Source: Anthopleura xanthogrammica (taxonomy: Eukaryota; Cnidaria; Anthozoa; Actiniaria; Actiniidae). From it: a stretch of DNA of 64,000 bases. The notes below the pieces were generated by a model that had not been told where the DNA came from, ran no database searches, and saw only the letters and a program-made list of their open reading frames with translations. The translations under genes and the position numbers were made by a program. Positions within the stretch are counted from its first letter, which is position 1. Each line of letters begins with the position of its first letter. The DNA lies in contig OZ025207.1 in the NCBI GenBank assembly GCA_964019055.1, forward strand, positions 3,921,001 to 3,985,000, in the 5' to 3' direction. Of the stretch, positions 21,322 through 33,800 are shown piece by piece.

Positions 21322-22655
21322 TCTCACGTGCTCCCATCATGCTTCACGGTCATCACTGTCAAGAAGAAGAAGACATTGGAAAAGAAGGCCGAAGCTTTGG
21401 TCACCACTTACACGGTAAGAAATGCTCCTTAACTACACTACTCTATCTAAATATGAAGATAAGCATTAGTTCTTTCTCTTTGGCTAGAAATATTACTTTT
21501 CGATAGGGTTTTTCGTTGAGTAAAAACCATTTATCCTGAACTGACTTTCCGTTGGTCGCTGCACGTGGCTGACTTTTCAACTTGAAAAAAGCCTTCGTAC
21601 TCTTTATTGTATACAACTGAAAGTATAGAAAGAATGAAAACACTTTTCTCTAATGATTTTAAAGGGCAAGCGGTTGAAAACTTTTTTTTATTAAATTTGT
21701 CGACATGAAAAATTTTGCCTTTTTGACCTCCCCTCCCCTCCCCCCAAAAGACACACTTTATTCAATCAATCAGTCGACCATTTTATTTGAGTGTCAAACT
21801 ACTAGCTAGCCACAAGGAACCTATTAATTTGGGAAACTTTATTATTTCTTACATTTGTGCACCAAAGAGTCTGTTTTTGGGTTTATAAGGAGATGGGTTT
21901 ATAGTTTTTTTAGGACCGATTTAAAACCACATATTCCATTGTAATACCCGGGGGACACCGATATGAAAGGGATGGGGATGCTCGTATCTTTTAGGGGTTA
22001 GTTTTGGTTATTTGGTACCTTTTAAGGTGTTCAAACCAAAAAAAAATTAAAAATCTGTAAAAATTGTGTCATTTGGTACCATTAGGGGAGGGGGGCTTGT
22101 GATTGGTATGGCCATGAGGAGGAGAATTTTGGTTACTTTTAGGTGTAATTTTTAAAATTTCCAATGAGCATCCCCACTGCTCTACATATGGGAATCTACC
22201 ACGGGTGTAATACACTAGTTTTGCATTTGATGCAAACCGCTGTCTTTGAACACCACAGATTCTTTTGCACGAGCATAGTCTTGTTTATAAGTCAGCTATT
22301 CAAAGACACCATTAAAGTCTGTGGGATTGGTATTATTCAACTTGCACATTCTTTACGTTACAGTTGGCTGTTGCTAATGATTTGCAAAAGTCAACTGTAA
22401 TGTAAAAAATGTGCAAGTTGAATAGTACCAAAGTTTTGATAGCCCATGGACTTTTAATGGTGTCAATTTGCATTGAATACAAAACAGGTGTATGTCGGGG
22501 ATTGGTTATCCTAGGGGGGTGTGGTAAGGTACCTCTAGTTCTTTATCTACTTGTGTATCTTAAAAACTATTATACTGATATTGGTGATATTATTTCTTAT
22601 TCAGATCAGTTTCAAGACCATCAAGACTCCTGAGAAGACCAGAAGAAGAACCTAG
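21322..22655 (+). CDS. unrecognised basic protein, last two exons (uncertain)
   Basis: A 93-bp exon (21322-21414) flanked by a pyrimidine-rich acceptor ending ACCAG and a GTAAGA donor joins in phase to 22605-22655, which has its own CAG acceptor and ends in TAG. The product is a 47-residue C-terminus, beginning SHVLPSCFTVITV, then KKKKTLEKKAE, and ending KTPEKTRRRT. GC content and codon use of the two pieces are higher than in the surrounding AT-rich DNA, which supports real exons. I do not recognise the family, and no upstream exon was found before 21322. A reading as a non-coding spliced RNA is possible. The 1.2-kb intron contains a GGTACC repeat and a hairpin. Confidence 0.4.
21945..22180. 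mobile_element. GGTACC-rich repeat, second copy
   Basis: It begins ACCCGGGGGACACCGATATG, has TTTGGTACCTTTTAAGGTGT internally and ends with GAGCATCCCCACTG, the inverse of its own GGGATGCTCG. It matches the outer element at 19340-19890. Confidence 0.6.
22293..22465. repeat. hairpin in the intron of the 21.3-kb transcript
   Basis: ATTCAACTTGCACATTCTTT and ACGTTACAGTTG are mirrored by CAACTGTAATGTAAAAAATG and TGCAAGTTGAATAGTACC. Outer arms ACACCATTAAAGTCTGTGGG and CCATGGACTTTTAATGGTGT also pair. Confidence 0.82.
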
Positions 22656-24684
22656 AATAATGTTTATAATGTGGTAGAGTTAATAGTTAGTAAAATCACC
22701 CAGGTGAATACAAAGTTACTGTGATAGTTTCTTTGTTTTCAACTGTGTAATTTTACTAAAGCACTAATTCCCATTGCGCTCAGTGAATATTAGTTAATGC
22801 TTGCTCAGACTTGTTCTTTGGGTAAATATTTACTGATATTCACTTTGTCTGTTGTGGAGAATTATTGATAGTTATGCAATATTATCTACATAGAATGACT
22901 CGTTGTATGTAGATCTTTTTCACCACTTTAAGCAGTAAATTTCAAAGGTTGTGGAATCTTTTTGTTACGAATGAAAAGTGACCAAGACCTTAACTGACTT
23001 GTTTGGTATATATATTTACTGTATGTTGATAAATTATGCACATATCCATTGGACGAAGAACTGGCTGGCTTGGCTGTACGTGGCTCTATGGCATTATTAT
23101 TATTATTATTCAATTTATGCATTTGATTGATATTGAATTGCTTGTTTTTTCCCTATTATTGACTTATTGACATTGATTGATTGCTTCCCAATGATTTATC
23201 GTACTAACTTGATATTTATTGATTGACATTGTTTTGAATGATATCATTTATGCATATGAAAAAGTTTCTTTCTAAATTTTGTGCATAAATGCTTTCCCTA
23301 AAATTCAACCGGTTTCCAAAGTCTCACATGAATTTACCTTTTAAATTTGTTAATTTTTTTAATTAGAATTAATCTCACAAGTGTTTTTCGATACCATGTC
23401 TTTAGAAACAGAAATTCAAAGTTCATCTAAAAATCCCAAACCAACTTGAACAATGTACAGAGTTGAGAAAAAAGCTTTTTCACCATTTTTTCATTGATGA
23501 TTTTTGTTTGTTTCCAACTATTTCAATACCAGTACACTTTCACTTGCTATGATTAGCAGCATTTTGTCAAAAGATTTCATTATCATATACCTTATTGTGT
23601 GAAATTTTTGCAATTTTGGAGGTTGCACATTTCATGACACTTTGATTTTAAGATTTTGCAGAAAAAATCACATCGTAAGTCACCCTAATTTTGCATCTTG
23701 ATTCAATAAATCATGCAAAAAAAAATTTTTCAAAACATGAAAAAAATGACTTTATTTGCCAAATTTTAACAAGCAAAAATGTCCAAATACTAACTACGAA
23801 AAATATATATTTCATGTAAGTTTTTTGGTTTTGATTTGACTATAACAACTAGTGCTTTGTTCTCAGTAACTATGTCTTTTATCCCTGCTTTTGTAATGGT
23901 CGTTAATTCTTTTTTTCTCAATAATTGAAGTTCAATAAATTTTCGCTTCATTATAAAAATTGATAATGATTTTCTCAACACTTATTTTTCAAGTCACTTT
24001 AATTTCACGATTTTTTGGAAATTGTGAAAATTGCAAAATTAAAGAGTCACGAAAATTTCATGTAATAAGGTATTAGGTGATTTGGCATTGATTTCATTCC
24101 CAATTTCATTTGATGTTTTGGCCAGATTCCTAATCATATTTAGTGAGAGTCTACTGTACATGATGATGATTATTTTCATTGATGCATTGGATTATACAGA
24201 GGAATCTTGATAACTTAGACTGCGTAAAATTGAAAATGCTTATTTTGGTTTTTTTTATTTTGAAGTTACATTTGACTCTCGTTTCATCTCGATACTTTAA
24301 ATCCTTTTCAAATTTCTGATAGTTTAAGTTATTAGGATTCTACTGTATGAATCATTTGATTACTATATGTTGTTATAATAATGCTATGATGATCTTCTGG
24401 CTGCTTCCTGGTTTCCATCCAACTTCACAGTAAGTCAAAGTGCATGGTTTATCAACATTCAGTTCACTGGTTATTTTTCCACTTATCATCCTCTTCCATT
24501 TCATTCTCCATAAATTTTGAACACAATTCTTTAGTAATGAATTTGGTTTGAAAGTTTCAATTAAAAAATACATATTCACAGTCTGAGGATGTTAGATGGA
24601 AGGTGCCAGTTCTAAATTTTTTCCTGGAAAATTTGCAAGCTTTCGATTCCTGGGGTGCTTGTGACATTGCTGAAATTGGCAAAT
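22656..24684. other. AT-rich intergenic stretch, no gene seen
   Basis: The stretch contains a short (ATT)n run near 23094-23110 and dispersed TCATTTTT/AAAATGA words. Short open frames have no domain, no splice context and poor codon structure. Confidence 0.5.
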
Positions 24685-25173
24685 TTAAGGTGACTGACTA
24701 CTTTAGAAGAAATATTACAAATGTTCTTAGAAAGATATTTTATACATATTTTAACGCTGATTCCTAAAAAGAAAAAAGAAAAATGGGGTGTCCCGAGCTT
24801 GTTTTCAAGATAATTAATTTTGAATATGACCATCTTGACAAGTTTTCGAAAGAAAAATGGCAGAAATCAAGCTTTGCACAAAGAAATTCATAACTCAAAA
24901 ACTAAAAAGGCTCTGGAAGCAATTTTCTCAGGACATCTACTTTAAACATCATTTTCAAAGACAAACTAAAAATATTTGAAAAAAGTTTAAAAATAACTTT
25001 CTCAAAAGATTGATTTTTACCTGTCGTTTTAGGAAATTCAAAGAAAAAAATAGAGTCCCGAGAAAATTTGAGGGTTTTGCCCTGTTGAAGTTCAAAATCT
25101 GTATGGTTTCAATAAAATTCCAAAGCACATCGTGGGCTCAAATTGAACGTTCAAAAGTAGTCAGTCACCTTAA
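24685..25173. mobile_element. piggyBac-type MITE with TTAA duplication, second family
   Basis: TTAA at 24685-24688 and 25170-25173 flank a 481-bp element. Its termini are GGTGACTGACTACTTT and the perfect inverted AAAGTAGTCAGTCACC. A lone extra TCAGTCACCTTAAC follows at 25177. There is no ORF of note. Confidence 0.83.
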
Positions 25174-26189
25174 CCGTCAGTCACCTTAACCAAAACATTT
25201 TTGGATTTTCTTTCAAAAACACCAAACTTTACAGATATCATGTTTTATTATTTTGAAATGATTGCACCCCAAGATTTTAGAAAGTATTATCTCTATGCTA
25301 ATGAATTACCATATTTGACAATGTTTGGGATGCAGCGTTGTCTATATGTAAAGATGGGTGATACTTTTTTGGCACATTTCTTCTTTTATGCAAAAATTTA
25401 AAAAATGAAAATTTTGATAATCCTGAATTCTTCATGCAGTTTTCAAATATGGTAATGTTTTTGTGCAAGCGTAAAAAGCAGTGCAACAGATACGCAAGTC
25501 CTGATATTACTGACAAAGTACTGTGTTTTGAAACATTGGCAAAAAATGAAAAGCAGCTCATTCAAAATGGGCTGGAAGTATAGCAAATACCATGAAAAAC
25601 GATCATGAAAAACTTGCTGATTTGCATAAACTACTGCGAAGGTAACAAGGCGTACTATCAAAACAGACCACTAGGCCTATCTGTTGCAATAGCTTTTCAC
25701 GTTTGTGCGTTATTCAACATGAAATATTTCTTCCGAAACTATTTCATGTGCTCTTAAAGTGGTGAAATTTTAACTTTAGTGACTATGATTGAACACACCA
25801 ATGGTCAGGTAGAGGGTCTGTGCACATAATTCTGTTTATATCTTTGAATGTATATTTTGGCTCTACCACATCAATCCTATAATGGGCAATGCCTATTCTT
25901 TTTTATCAGAATGATTTATGCCAACTTTGACTGTTATCTAAATTTGCCTAATTCAACTCCTAAATTTGTTGAAATCCATCTCTCGAAATCAACTAAATTT
26001 GATTGGTTATTTACTCATTTCTGTTTAGCAGGATTGATGTGGTATCTTAGTGCACAGTTTCTTTATCTGAAATACCCTTCAAAATTGTGATTTCATTCGA
26101 TGTGTGGAAAAAAATTCAAAAACTTTCCTGAGTTTTAATTCAAAGCATTTTGGTAATGGTACTCCATAGGGCTTGGTGTGTTCATATCA
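25174..26189. other. AT-rich stretch, no gene seen
   Basis: Short frames on both strands overlap one another and show no conserved motif. No repeat boundary could be defined. Confidence 0.4.
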
Positions 26190-27115
26190 TAGTCTGACAT
26201 AGGTCTTGGTTGAGTAAAAGTACACAAGTATGATAAATGGTATTCCAAAATATAGCAAAAAATGGCATCCTCCGGATAACTTTCAGAGAAATATTTGATT
26301 GGCATCTTTCAACATCTGATTGGTTTTGAGTTAATTTAAAACATTGTGTCACTATGGTCTTAATTTCAATTCAGTCTGGTATCTTTAATGCATAATTATG
26401 AGCCTCTGGCTTGGGAGACTGAGCAATCACTCCCTGCATGATCAATACAAGATCAATGAAATTCAACATCTCATCTCAATTCCTATTTCAATTCAGTAAA
26501 TTTGATTGGATTAGATATTAATACCATTTGTCATTCTTGCTGTAATATAGAATAGTTTATGTAGGATTGTGATAACCATGGTAAATACATGACCTGCTGG
26601 AACAAATGATTTATTGGCTTTCATTACTCTCACCAGGACTATATCAGTGCTTTGTCATGTGCCATGGGTTTATCATACTCGTAGATAAATTGCTCTACAC
26701 TTCTGCTAGTACCAGAATAGATCATGTAGTTAAAACACTGAATTTTGCACATCCAAAATTAATTCTTTAGAATCCAAAGTTGATTTATTGAGGCTAATTT
26801 ATTTCCAATCAAATTGGATACAACACATGCAAAGTTCAATGTCTTAACCAGTCCTATCTGATGCTGTTAAATAAGGCATACAACTGGTGTTGTCCATTAC
26901 GAAAGCTGTCCAGAATTAAATTCCTACACAATCTGCATTAAATTTCTAATGCGAATAATGTTGAAGATATTTACCGTGAAAGGAAACAGCATTATAACTT
27001 TGACCTACAAGTTTTGGCAACTTTTTCAATCATTTTTTGAAGGACAACTCTAGTTTTATGCCTTGTTTCAGTATTTTGTACTGGCCTTTTACTCAACCAA
27101 AACCTATGTCTTTAG
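26190..27115. mobile_element. inverted-repeat element of about 0.9 kb
   Basis: GACATAGGTCTTGGTTGAGT near 26196 and the inverted ACTCAACCAAAACCTATGTC near 27092 bound it, followed inward by AAAAG on both sides. The interior is non-coding and AT-rich. Confidence 0.7.
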
Positions 27116-27132
27116 AATCTCAATTCAAATTG

Positions 27133-27258
27133 ACAGTCCTGGAGGTCTTTAGTTCATCCTACTCAAAACCCTTAAGGGTCCCCCTCAACACTTTGTTGGG
27201 GGGTACTTTTTCTTAAGGGGAGGGTAGGTTTGAACTTTTGATCTCCAGGACCTTCGTC
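27133..27258. repeat. nested hairpins (GTCCTGGAGGTC, CCCCTCAACA)
   Basis: The outer pair is GTCCTGGAGGTC/GATCTCCAGGAC. The inner pair CCCCCTCAACA and TGTTGGGGGG is separated by CTT, with CTTAAGGG repeated on both flanks. Confidence 0.75.
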
Positions 27259-27839
27259 TAATTACCCTAGGGGCAAAAAAATTTACAAAAAGACTTAGTA
27301 TACATTTTTTCAAAATTTATGGCTTTTTTTTCTTTTTTTTCACAATTTTTAATTTTTTTTTATTGCCAATTTTAATTTTTTTAATTTTTTTTATTGCCAA
27401 TTTCTGAATCCGTGAGCCAATCTTGCTTACCTTGTCTATGGTTACCTGACTTGATCCTGGCTTGTGGGTTGGCTGTCTTCTTGCTTGTCCATTTTTCATC
27501 AGAGAAACTTGAGCTTACCAGGATTTGAACCCTAACCTGCAACTTACCTTTGGCTCTGTAGTCCGGTGATCTGTGCTGTAGACTGTTGATGTGATTGTTG
27601 AGGGTTAAGGTATTAAAGTTCCTTAAATCATAATGCTTGTAATGGTTGGCATATTAATGACCTAATAAAAATTCTTATGAATAATTAATGTCTTGTTTAT
27701 TGTCTGAGCGAAACAATGGGATAATGAGCAGAACAAAAAAGGGGGATTAGATGGGTGGGTAAAGGTGCGATGGTAGCCGCGAGGAGAATATTGATGTGAT
27801 GAAGTGACCATGAGGTCTTGAGCCCTAGGCGTGGTTAAG

Positions 27840-27990
27840 AGCTCCAAGTGATCCGAAAAATTTCTAAGTTTTTTGGCGGGAAAAATTGCGAGCTTGAAAA
27901 GAGGCCAATGAAAATCATGAAGTGAGGAGCTCGAAAAAAATTTTCTAAGTTTTTTGGCGGGAAAAAAGTGCTTTTTTGAAAAGGGGTATA
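27840..27990. repeat. two direct copies of TTCTAAGTTTTTTGGCGGGA
   Basis: The word plus AAAAA(A)G flanks recurs at about 27863 and 27943, each preceded by GAAAAA and followed by a GAGCTTGAAAAG-like word. Confidence 0.7.
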
Positions 27991-28121
27991 CCACGAAATA
28001 AACCAGACAAAACATAAGTTAAAATCATTTATTTATAATAATAATAATTATAAATACAACGGTACATTTCAAAATACACAGCATTTAGGAAACACAAAAA
28101 GTTACAAAGAATAAAAAATTG

Positions 28122-28850
28122 TTAACCTTGTTTAGTCTGTTCCTCGCTAATATGGCAAGGAACAGTTCTCAGTGTTCTTGCTCTATGGGCTACCTTTGCT
28201 ATCTTGATTCTGTAAACAAAAAAAATATCAGAAGGTTTGACAAATAAAATAAAATAGCAAACAGCGCAAATATAATAAAACTGCGAGGGAAATATTAACG
28301 TTTTCACAATTGCTCATGACAAATGAAAATGTGCGCGCATGATGCGCCTTCATAGATACTTAATTTTTTAAATTTTTTATGTAATAAAAATGCCTACTAA
28401 GGATGGATTTTGCGGCTAAAGGAGTCGGCTTTGCCACTTGTTAATTATGCGCATATCGTTAAATCAAAAATAAGCCTAACATGTTATAACGAAATAAATT
28501 AGACAGCCAAAAATAGGAAGAATGAAAAAAGTTGCGCATTTGCTAAGCAGCCAAGAACTTCAGGGATCGACGAATGGATAGAAAATAGACTATTGAGTGG
28601 TTAAATATACAGACACTACCGATATTAACTGAAAACGATGACATTTCACTCGATTTTCTTAGTTTCGCCGTCCTCACAAACATTCAATAAAGTCTATAAT
28701 CCAATTTACCTTGTTTTCAGACATCCAATGGGCTTCATACAACTTGTTTCTTGACTTATTCAGCGTTCTTTCTCGTTTCTTGATTCACCAAGTCTTCAAC
28801 ATGGCGGACTCAAACAGTTCGAACAAGCAGAGTCCCTAGAGAAAATAATA
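28122..28850 (-). other. possible small two-exon transcript
   Basis: On the - strand an exon ending GTCTGAAAACAAG followed by GTAAATT (donor at about 28708) could join an exon starting after TTTACAG at about 28214. From the ATG near 28736 this would encode about 37 residues ending EEQTKQG, with no family recognised. The opposite strand of the same promoter-like region also has a well-placed AACATGGCGG (ATG near 28800) that stops after 12 codons. It may be a non-coding or host RNA; evidence is thin. Confidence 0.2.
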
Positions 28851-28919
28851 TCATGAGAATAAAACAAAAGATAATTGTCAATTGGGATTTAAAAGTGACA
28901 AAATTTTTATTGAAAAGCG

Positions 28920-31023
28920 GGGTGGTGGGCTTCCTGTGTTATTTGTGCGTCTCACAGCAGTACACAGGAAACCCAAATTGCATGTATTTTAAACTCGTTT
29001 TTCTCCTCGTTCCTAAGAGAGTTTAGAAACTATTTTAACGCTTACATAAAGCAACTCTAAAGATCTATCACGTGTATTAAATTCGTTTGGAAACAAATAA
29101 AAATTGTGCTCGAAAAGAGGAAAATGCTGAAAACAGTATACCGCTGACCAATCCCTATTTTCATCAAAACTTACCACCCCTATAAAATCTTTAATATAAC
29201 TCTAATCAAGAAATTAATTTCAGAACCATGTTAGCAAGGTCTTTAGCTTTCCAACAAGCTGTGTTTTGTTTGGAAAGACTCAATATTTCGATTTACGAAA
29301 ATTTGGACCAACTCGAAAAACGCTTATTTCGGGTACATAACTTCAAGCGGCTTGTTTTCTATGAAATAAAGTAAAATATTGAAATGTTTTGACGCGTAGA
29401 TTTAAAGCTCATTTAGTACTTTCTCATAAGGTTAAAACATTTTAGATCGAAGCTTTTCTTCATTTTTTTTAAAGCGTTTTTTGAAGGATGGAGCCGTTTG
29501 GGCTTCCTGTGGTGACAATTTGACAAGGTAGCGGTTTATGATCACGACTTTAGGAGTGAAATTATGCAAAAAATTCAAATATTCCGATGTTTTTACAGTG
29601 AATAAGCGATAACCTTTTTGTTACGACTATTTTTTAAAGAGAAAAATAAAGTTTAGATTTAACTGAAATTTTAACTCTTACCACAGGTATTCCAAGATTT
29701 TACATTTATATGGCTCGATAATAGTGGCCTTGTTTATTTCAAATTCTTTAACACAAACGCAATACTCTTGAACCCTTAAGTAATTTTCTGGGATAATTTT
29801 ATGTTTTCCTCGAGACCAACACATTTTTTAAGGAGATTTATGAAAAGCAGTTATAAGCGTACTGCTTCATGTGCGCACTAAAGGAATCTGTGCGTTTTTC
29901 CTAAGAAATGATTATCTAATTTTTAACCAATATCTTACCTTAAAAATAGGCAGTAGTGGGCATTAAAAGAGTAGGTTTTACAAACTACTGATTAGCAATC
30001 ATCTTCTTACCACAGTCTTTTAATATGGACCTTGAAAACATAAAAAATCAATTCATTAAAAAACGGAATTTTTAATAAGGGGCCCAAGTTATTGTAGTGG
30101 GGGATGGGGGTGGGAGGGGGCGGAAGAATTGTATGGGATTTTCTCATTCACGAGAATCCATCGTTTAAAATTCTCTTAGAATAAAACAATATTTGCATTT
30201 GTTCACAATTTTGCAAAAGCTTTCAAGACGTGTCTAAGGTATAGCCTTTGGATCCCTGTTATAAGGTGCGAAAAATCAATATTATTTTGGAGCCCTCTTT
30301 CTCAACAAAAAACCTTGTTTTGGGAGTATTTTTTTATTGTTCTCTATGAATATTTAAAAATAGTTGCACATTTCGTTCAGTTTCATCACGAAAACTGAGA
30401 TCATAAACTGTTACTCTTAGCTAAAACTTCACCACAGGTAACCCAAACGCTTCCACCGTCAATAAAACGCCTAAAAAAAATAGAAAGAAAGCCTGAATCC
30501 AAAATATTTTACATTTTGTAGAAAGTATGAAACGAGCTTTAAATCTACGCATCAAAATATTTCAACATTTTACTTTATTTCATAGAAAACAAGCCGCTTG
30601 AAGTTATGTACCCGAAATAAGCGTTTTTCGAGTTGGTCCAAATTTTCGTAAATCGAAATATTGAGTTTTTGCAAACAAAATATAGCTCGTTGGAAAGCTA
30701 AGGACCTTGCTAATGTGGTTCTGAAATTAATTTCGTGATTAGAATTATATTAAAGATTTTATAGGGGTAGTAAGTTTTGATGAAAACTGGGATTGGTCAG
30801 CGGTATAGCGCTTTCAGCATTTTCCTCATTTTGGGTGGTTTTTTATCGTTTCTTGAAATGAAACTGACATATATAATAGATCTTTAGACACTTTATATGA
30901 TGGCTTCAAGAAAATCTTGAATGCTTGTAAAAATAACTAAAAAAACAAGGTATAATATGTAGCTTTTTGGGATTCCTGTGGCTTGCAGCCGGCACGAATA
31001 AATAACACAGGAAACCCACCACT
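28920..31023. mobile_element. 2.1-kb foldback transposon, long inverted repeat
   Basis: Termini GGTGGTGGGCTTCCTGTGTT and the inverted AACACAGGAAACCCACCAC match at almost every base. Subterminal arms of several hundred bp pair: 29155-29480 against 30480-30800, with shared words such as AAGCGTTTTTCGAGTTGGTC, ACAAGCCGCTTGAAGTTATG and CGTAAATCGAAATATTGAG. The arms are separated by about 1 kb containing further CTTCCTGTGG/CCACAGG words. No transposase frame is visible. Confidence 0.85.
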
Positions 31024-31252
31024 GTCATAAAAGCTTTATCACCCAAAAAGTTTTTTCGGCAATTTATAACAAGGGTAACTTTTGTAAGGCCTTGGTACAA
31101 TGCATAGGTGATGGATAGGTTTAAGTTGTCCGAGAACAGAATTAGCTTAAATTTCAACCTTCCTCAAATAATCGTAAAAAAAATAAGCCTCATCTGAAAT
31201 TTGAAGTTTAACCAGCTGATCTGAAATAGTGACATAGAAATGACGTCACTGC

Positions 31253-31426
31253 AAAACTGAGGTGTCATAAATCCTGTGTTATATCTGAGATAAATCTAGA
31301 TTTTCAGGAAATTTTTTTGATATTTTGTATATATTTATTATGATATTCATCATTGAGTGGAGAAATAAAATAAACAAACATCTGTTACCCGAGTCGCCTG
31401 GCTACTAAGGACGACACCTCAGTTTT
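31253..31426. repeat. inverted repeat AAAACTGAGGTGTC
   Basis: A perfect 14-bp pair, AAAACTGAGGTGTC at 31253-31266 and GACACCTCAGTTTT at 31413-31426, with ATCTCAGATAAA-like words on both sides; it may be the core of a larger MITE. Confidence 0.65.
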
Positions 31427-31429
31427 CAA

Positions 31430-32877
31430 ATTTTCTCGATTCTGATTGGCTAATATTTTATCTCAGATCAATTGGACGATTTGTAGTAGCTGGTAAATTT
31501 GATTTCATTTTTTTATGTATTCTTTGAGAGTCTTAAATTTTCTCTCTACTTTTTCTATTTTCAATGAAATGAGAAGTCTGCACAAGCTAGAGTGTGTAAA
31601 AATATTACATCCTCAGTTTCAAAGAAAATAGAAAATACCCCCCCCCCCTCTCCTCTCTAAGTTCTCGCCCACCTCGCTCGAACCATGTACCTCCCCCTTC
31701 CCCAGAGAAGTTTTCTTAATGACCATATAAAATTAACACGAAATTCATAGTTAACACTTACATAAATCCACAATATTAGATATTACGAATCGGTCCCTTA
31801 GAACTGACAAGACTGAAGCTACAAGACTATACGTTATTCATAAGGATTAGAATCCACATTACCTTTTTCCTTGTCTTGTTCAAACTAGAAAACAGTTAGT
31901 CGTTTAGTTTCTTCTGCTCTTGGAAGCTGTTTAGCTTGTTTAGACTCAAATCTTCAACGTATTTGACAAAGGACGCGTTCGTTTGTACACAACGCGCTTC
32001 CCTTGAGACCAAAAATAGCTGCGAGTTAAACTGAAGTTATGCGCAAATGACTTCGATAAAATAAGCCTTTTGTTTGATGGAGGTTCGTTTCCTTAATGGC
32101 GTACATGCCAACACATTTGTTTTTTATTGTTCTTTTGATCTAGCTGAAAAATACCATATAGCCTTCAAAACAAAGAGTGCGTATACAAACCTGATGAAGT
32201 CTCTTCTAATTTGTATCATAAAATTATTCCTCTTCTTGTTTTGTTGGGTCAGGGAAGTAGGGCGTGGCATAGGAGGCAGTAAGAGGGGGTGTTGGTGTAC
32301 GAAAGAAAAACACGGATACAAGAATGTTAAGCCTGAAGTGCTCCACCCCAAAAGACAGTAGAAAAACATTATGGTATATCTTATCATTTTATTCAAGTTA
32401 TGCTTTCTTTGCCATCGTTGGAGATGACAGGAACAGAAGAGTCCTTGAGTTCATATCACATCCTTCATCAGGTTAGATGAAGATGATACATGAATAGACT
32501 ATAGACACTGTACTAGAAAACGCGAGCCTTGTAGGTGTAAGCGCGCACTTACACCAAAATAAATGTGCATGGTTATCGATATTAAATTTACGCTCAAATA
32601 GTTTTTTCATGACGATTGTAAACCATCTGCGACGCTCAAAAACACGACACAAACATTTTTTGATTATCACGCCAATGTAAAACGGAGACGCGCAATCTCA
32701 TATCAGTTGCATTTGCTTTCCTTCGTGTTCAGTCTTGACCCGCGCACAAACTGAAAGCAAATGCAGCTTTTCACGAGGAAGTAAAAAGAGATGGTTTTCT
32801 ATTCCAGTAAAATTCTCTTGTTATCCCGAGAAATAGGTATTAAATATAACTACAGAAACAAGTGACACATGAGAGGT
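31430..32877. other. intergenic stretch, no supported gene
   Basis: A C run near 31638 and overlapping short frames on both strands at 32074-32396 were examined. None shows splice support, a domain or a coding bias. Confidence 0.4.
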
Positions 32878-33036
32878 CAAAGGTAGTGGTAGTGCACTCG
32901 CAATCGCTTCTAACCTATGGAGTACGATTCCCAGATTCGCTATTACATCAGTTAGTTAGTTCTCTAGATCTTCTTTGAATCCAGCCTTTTACTCCAGGCA
33001 CTCCGGTTTTCCTCCCTCCGCAAAACCTAAAACACT
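32878..33036 (+). mobile_element. SINE family S1 copy feeding into the satellite
   Basis: AGGTAGTGGTAGTGCACTCG (A-box region), TACGATTCCC (B box) and GGTTTTCCTCCCTCCGCAAA identify S1. Its 3' tail runs straight into the (GAGAA)n/(GAGCA)n array. Confidence 0.72.
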
Positions 33037-33800
33037 AAGAGAAGAGAAGAGAAGAGAAGAGAAGAGAAGAGAAGAGAAGAGAGCAGAGCAGAGCAGAGCA
33101 GAGCAGAGCAGAGCAGAGCAGAGCAGAGCAGAGCAGAGCAGAGCAGAGCAGAGCAGAGCAGAGCAGAGCAGAGCAGAGCAGAGCAGAGCAGAGCAGAGCA
33201 GAGCAGAGCAGAGCAGAGCAGAGCAGAGCAGAGCAGAGCAGAGCAGAGCAGAGCAGAAGCAGAGCAGAGCAGAGCAGAGCAGAGCAGAGCAGAGCAGAGC
33301 AGAGCAGAGCAGAGCAGAGCAGAGCAGAGCAGAGCAGAGCAGAGCAGAGCAGAGCAGAGCAGAGCAGAGCAGAGCAGAGCAGAGCAGAGCAGAGCAGAGC
33401 AGAGCAGAGCAGAGCAGAGCAGAGCAGAGCAGAGCAGAGCAGAGCAGAGCAGAGCAGAGCAGAGCAGAGCAGAGCAGAGCAGAGCAGAGCAGAGCAGAGC
33501 AGAGCAGAGCAGAGCAGAGCAGAGCAGAGCAGAGCAGAGCAGAGCAGAGCAGAGAGCAGAGCAGAGCAGAGCAGAGCAGAGCAGAGCAGAGCAGAGCAGA
33601 GCAGAGCAGAGCAGAGCAGAGCAGAGCAGAGCAGAGCAGAGCAGAGCAGAGCAAGAGCAGAGCAGAGCAGAGCAGAGCAGAGCAGAGCAGAGCAGAGCAG
33701 AGCAGAGCAGAGCAGAGCAGAGCAGAGCAGAGCAGAGCAGAGCAGAGCAGAGCAGAGCAGAGCAGAGCAGAGCAGAGCAGAGCAGAGCAGAGCAGAACAG
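33037..33800. repeat. pentanucleotide satellite (GAGCA)n, about 0.75 kb
   Basis: The array starts as (GAGAA)n for about 45 bp, changes to (GAGCA)n at about 33080 and continues to about 33797, with three small phase slips (near 33257, 33552 and 33653) and a decayed GAACA end. Frames of Ser-Arg-Ala-Glu-Gln or Leu-Cys-Ser-Ala are repeat artefacts. Confidence 0.97.

Noticed and set aside
32074..32396. Overlapping 95- and 90-codon frames on opposite strands
   Set aside because: Neither shows a domain, coding bias or splice context; opposite-strand overlap suggests chance.
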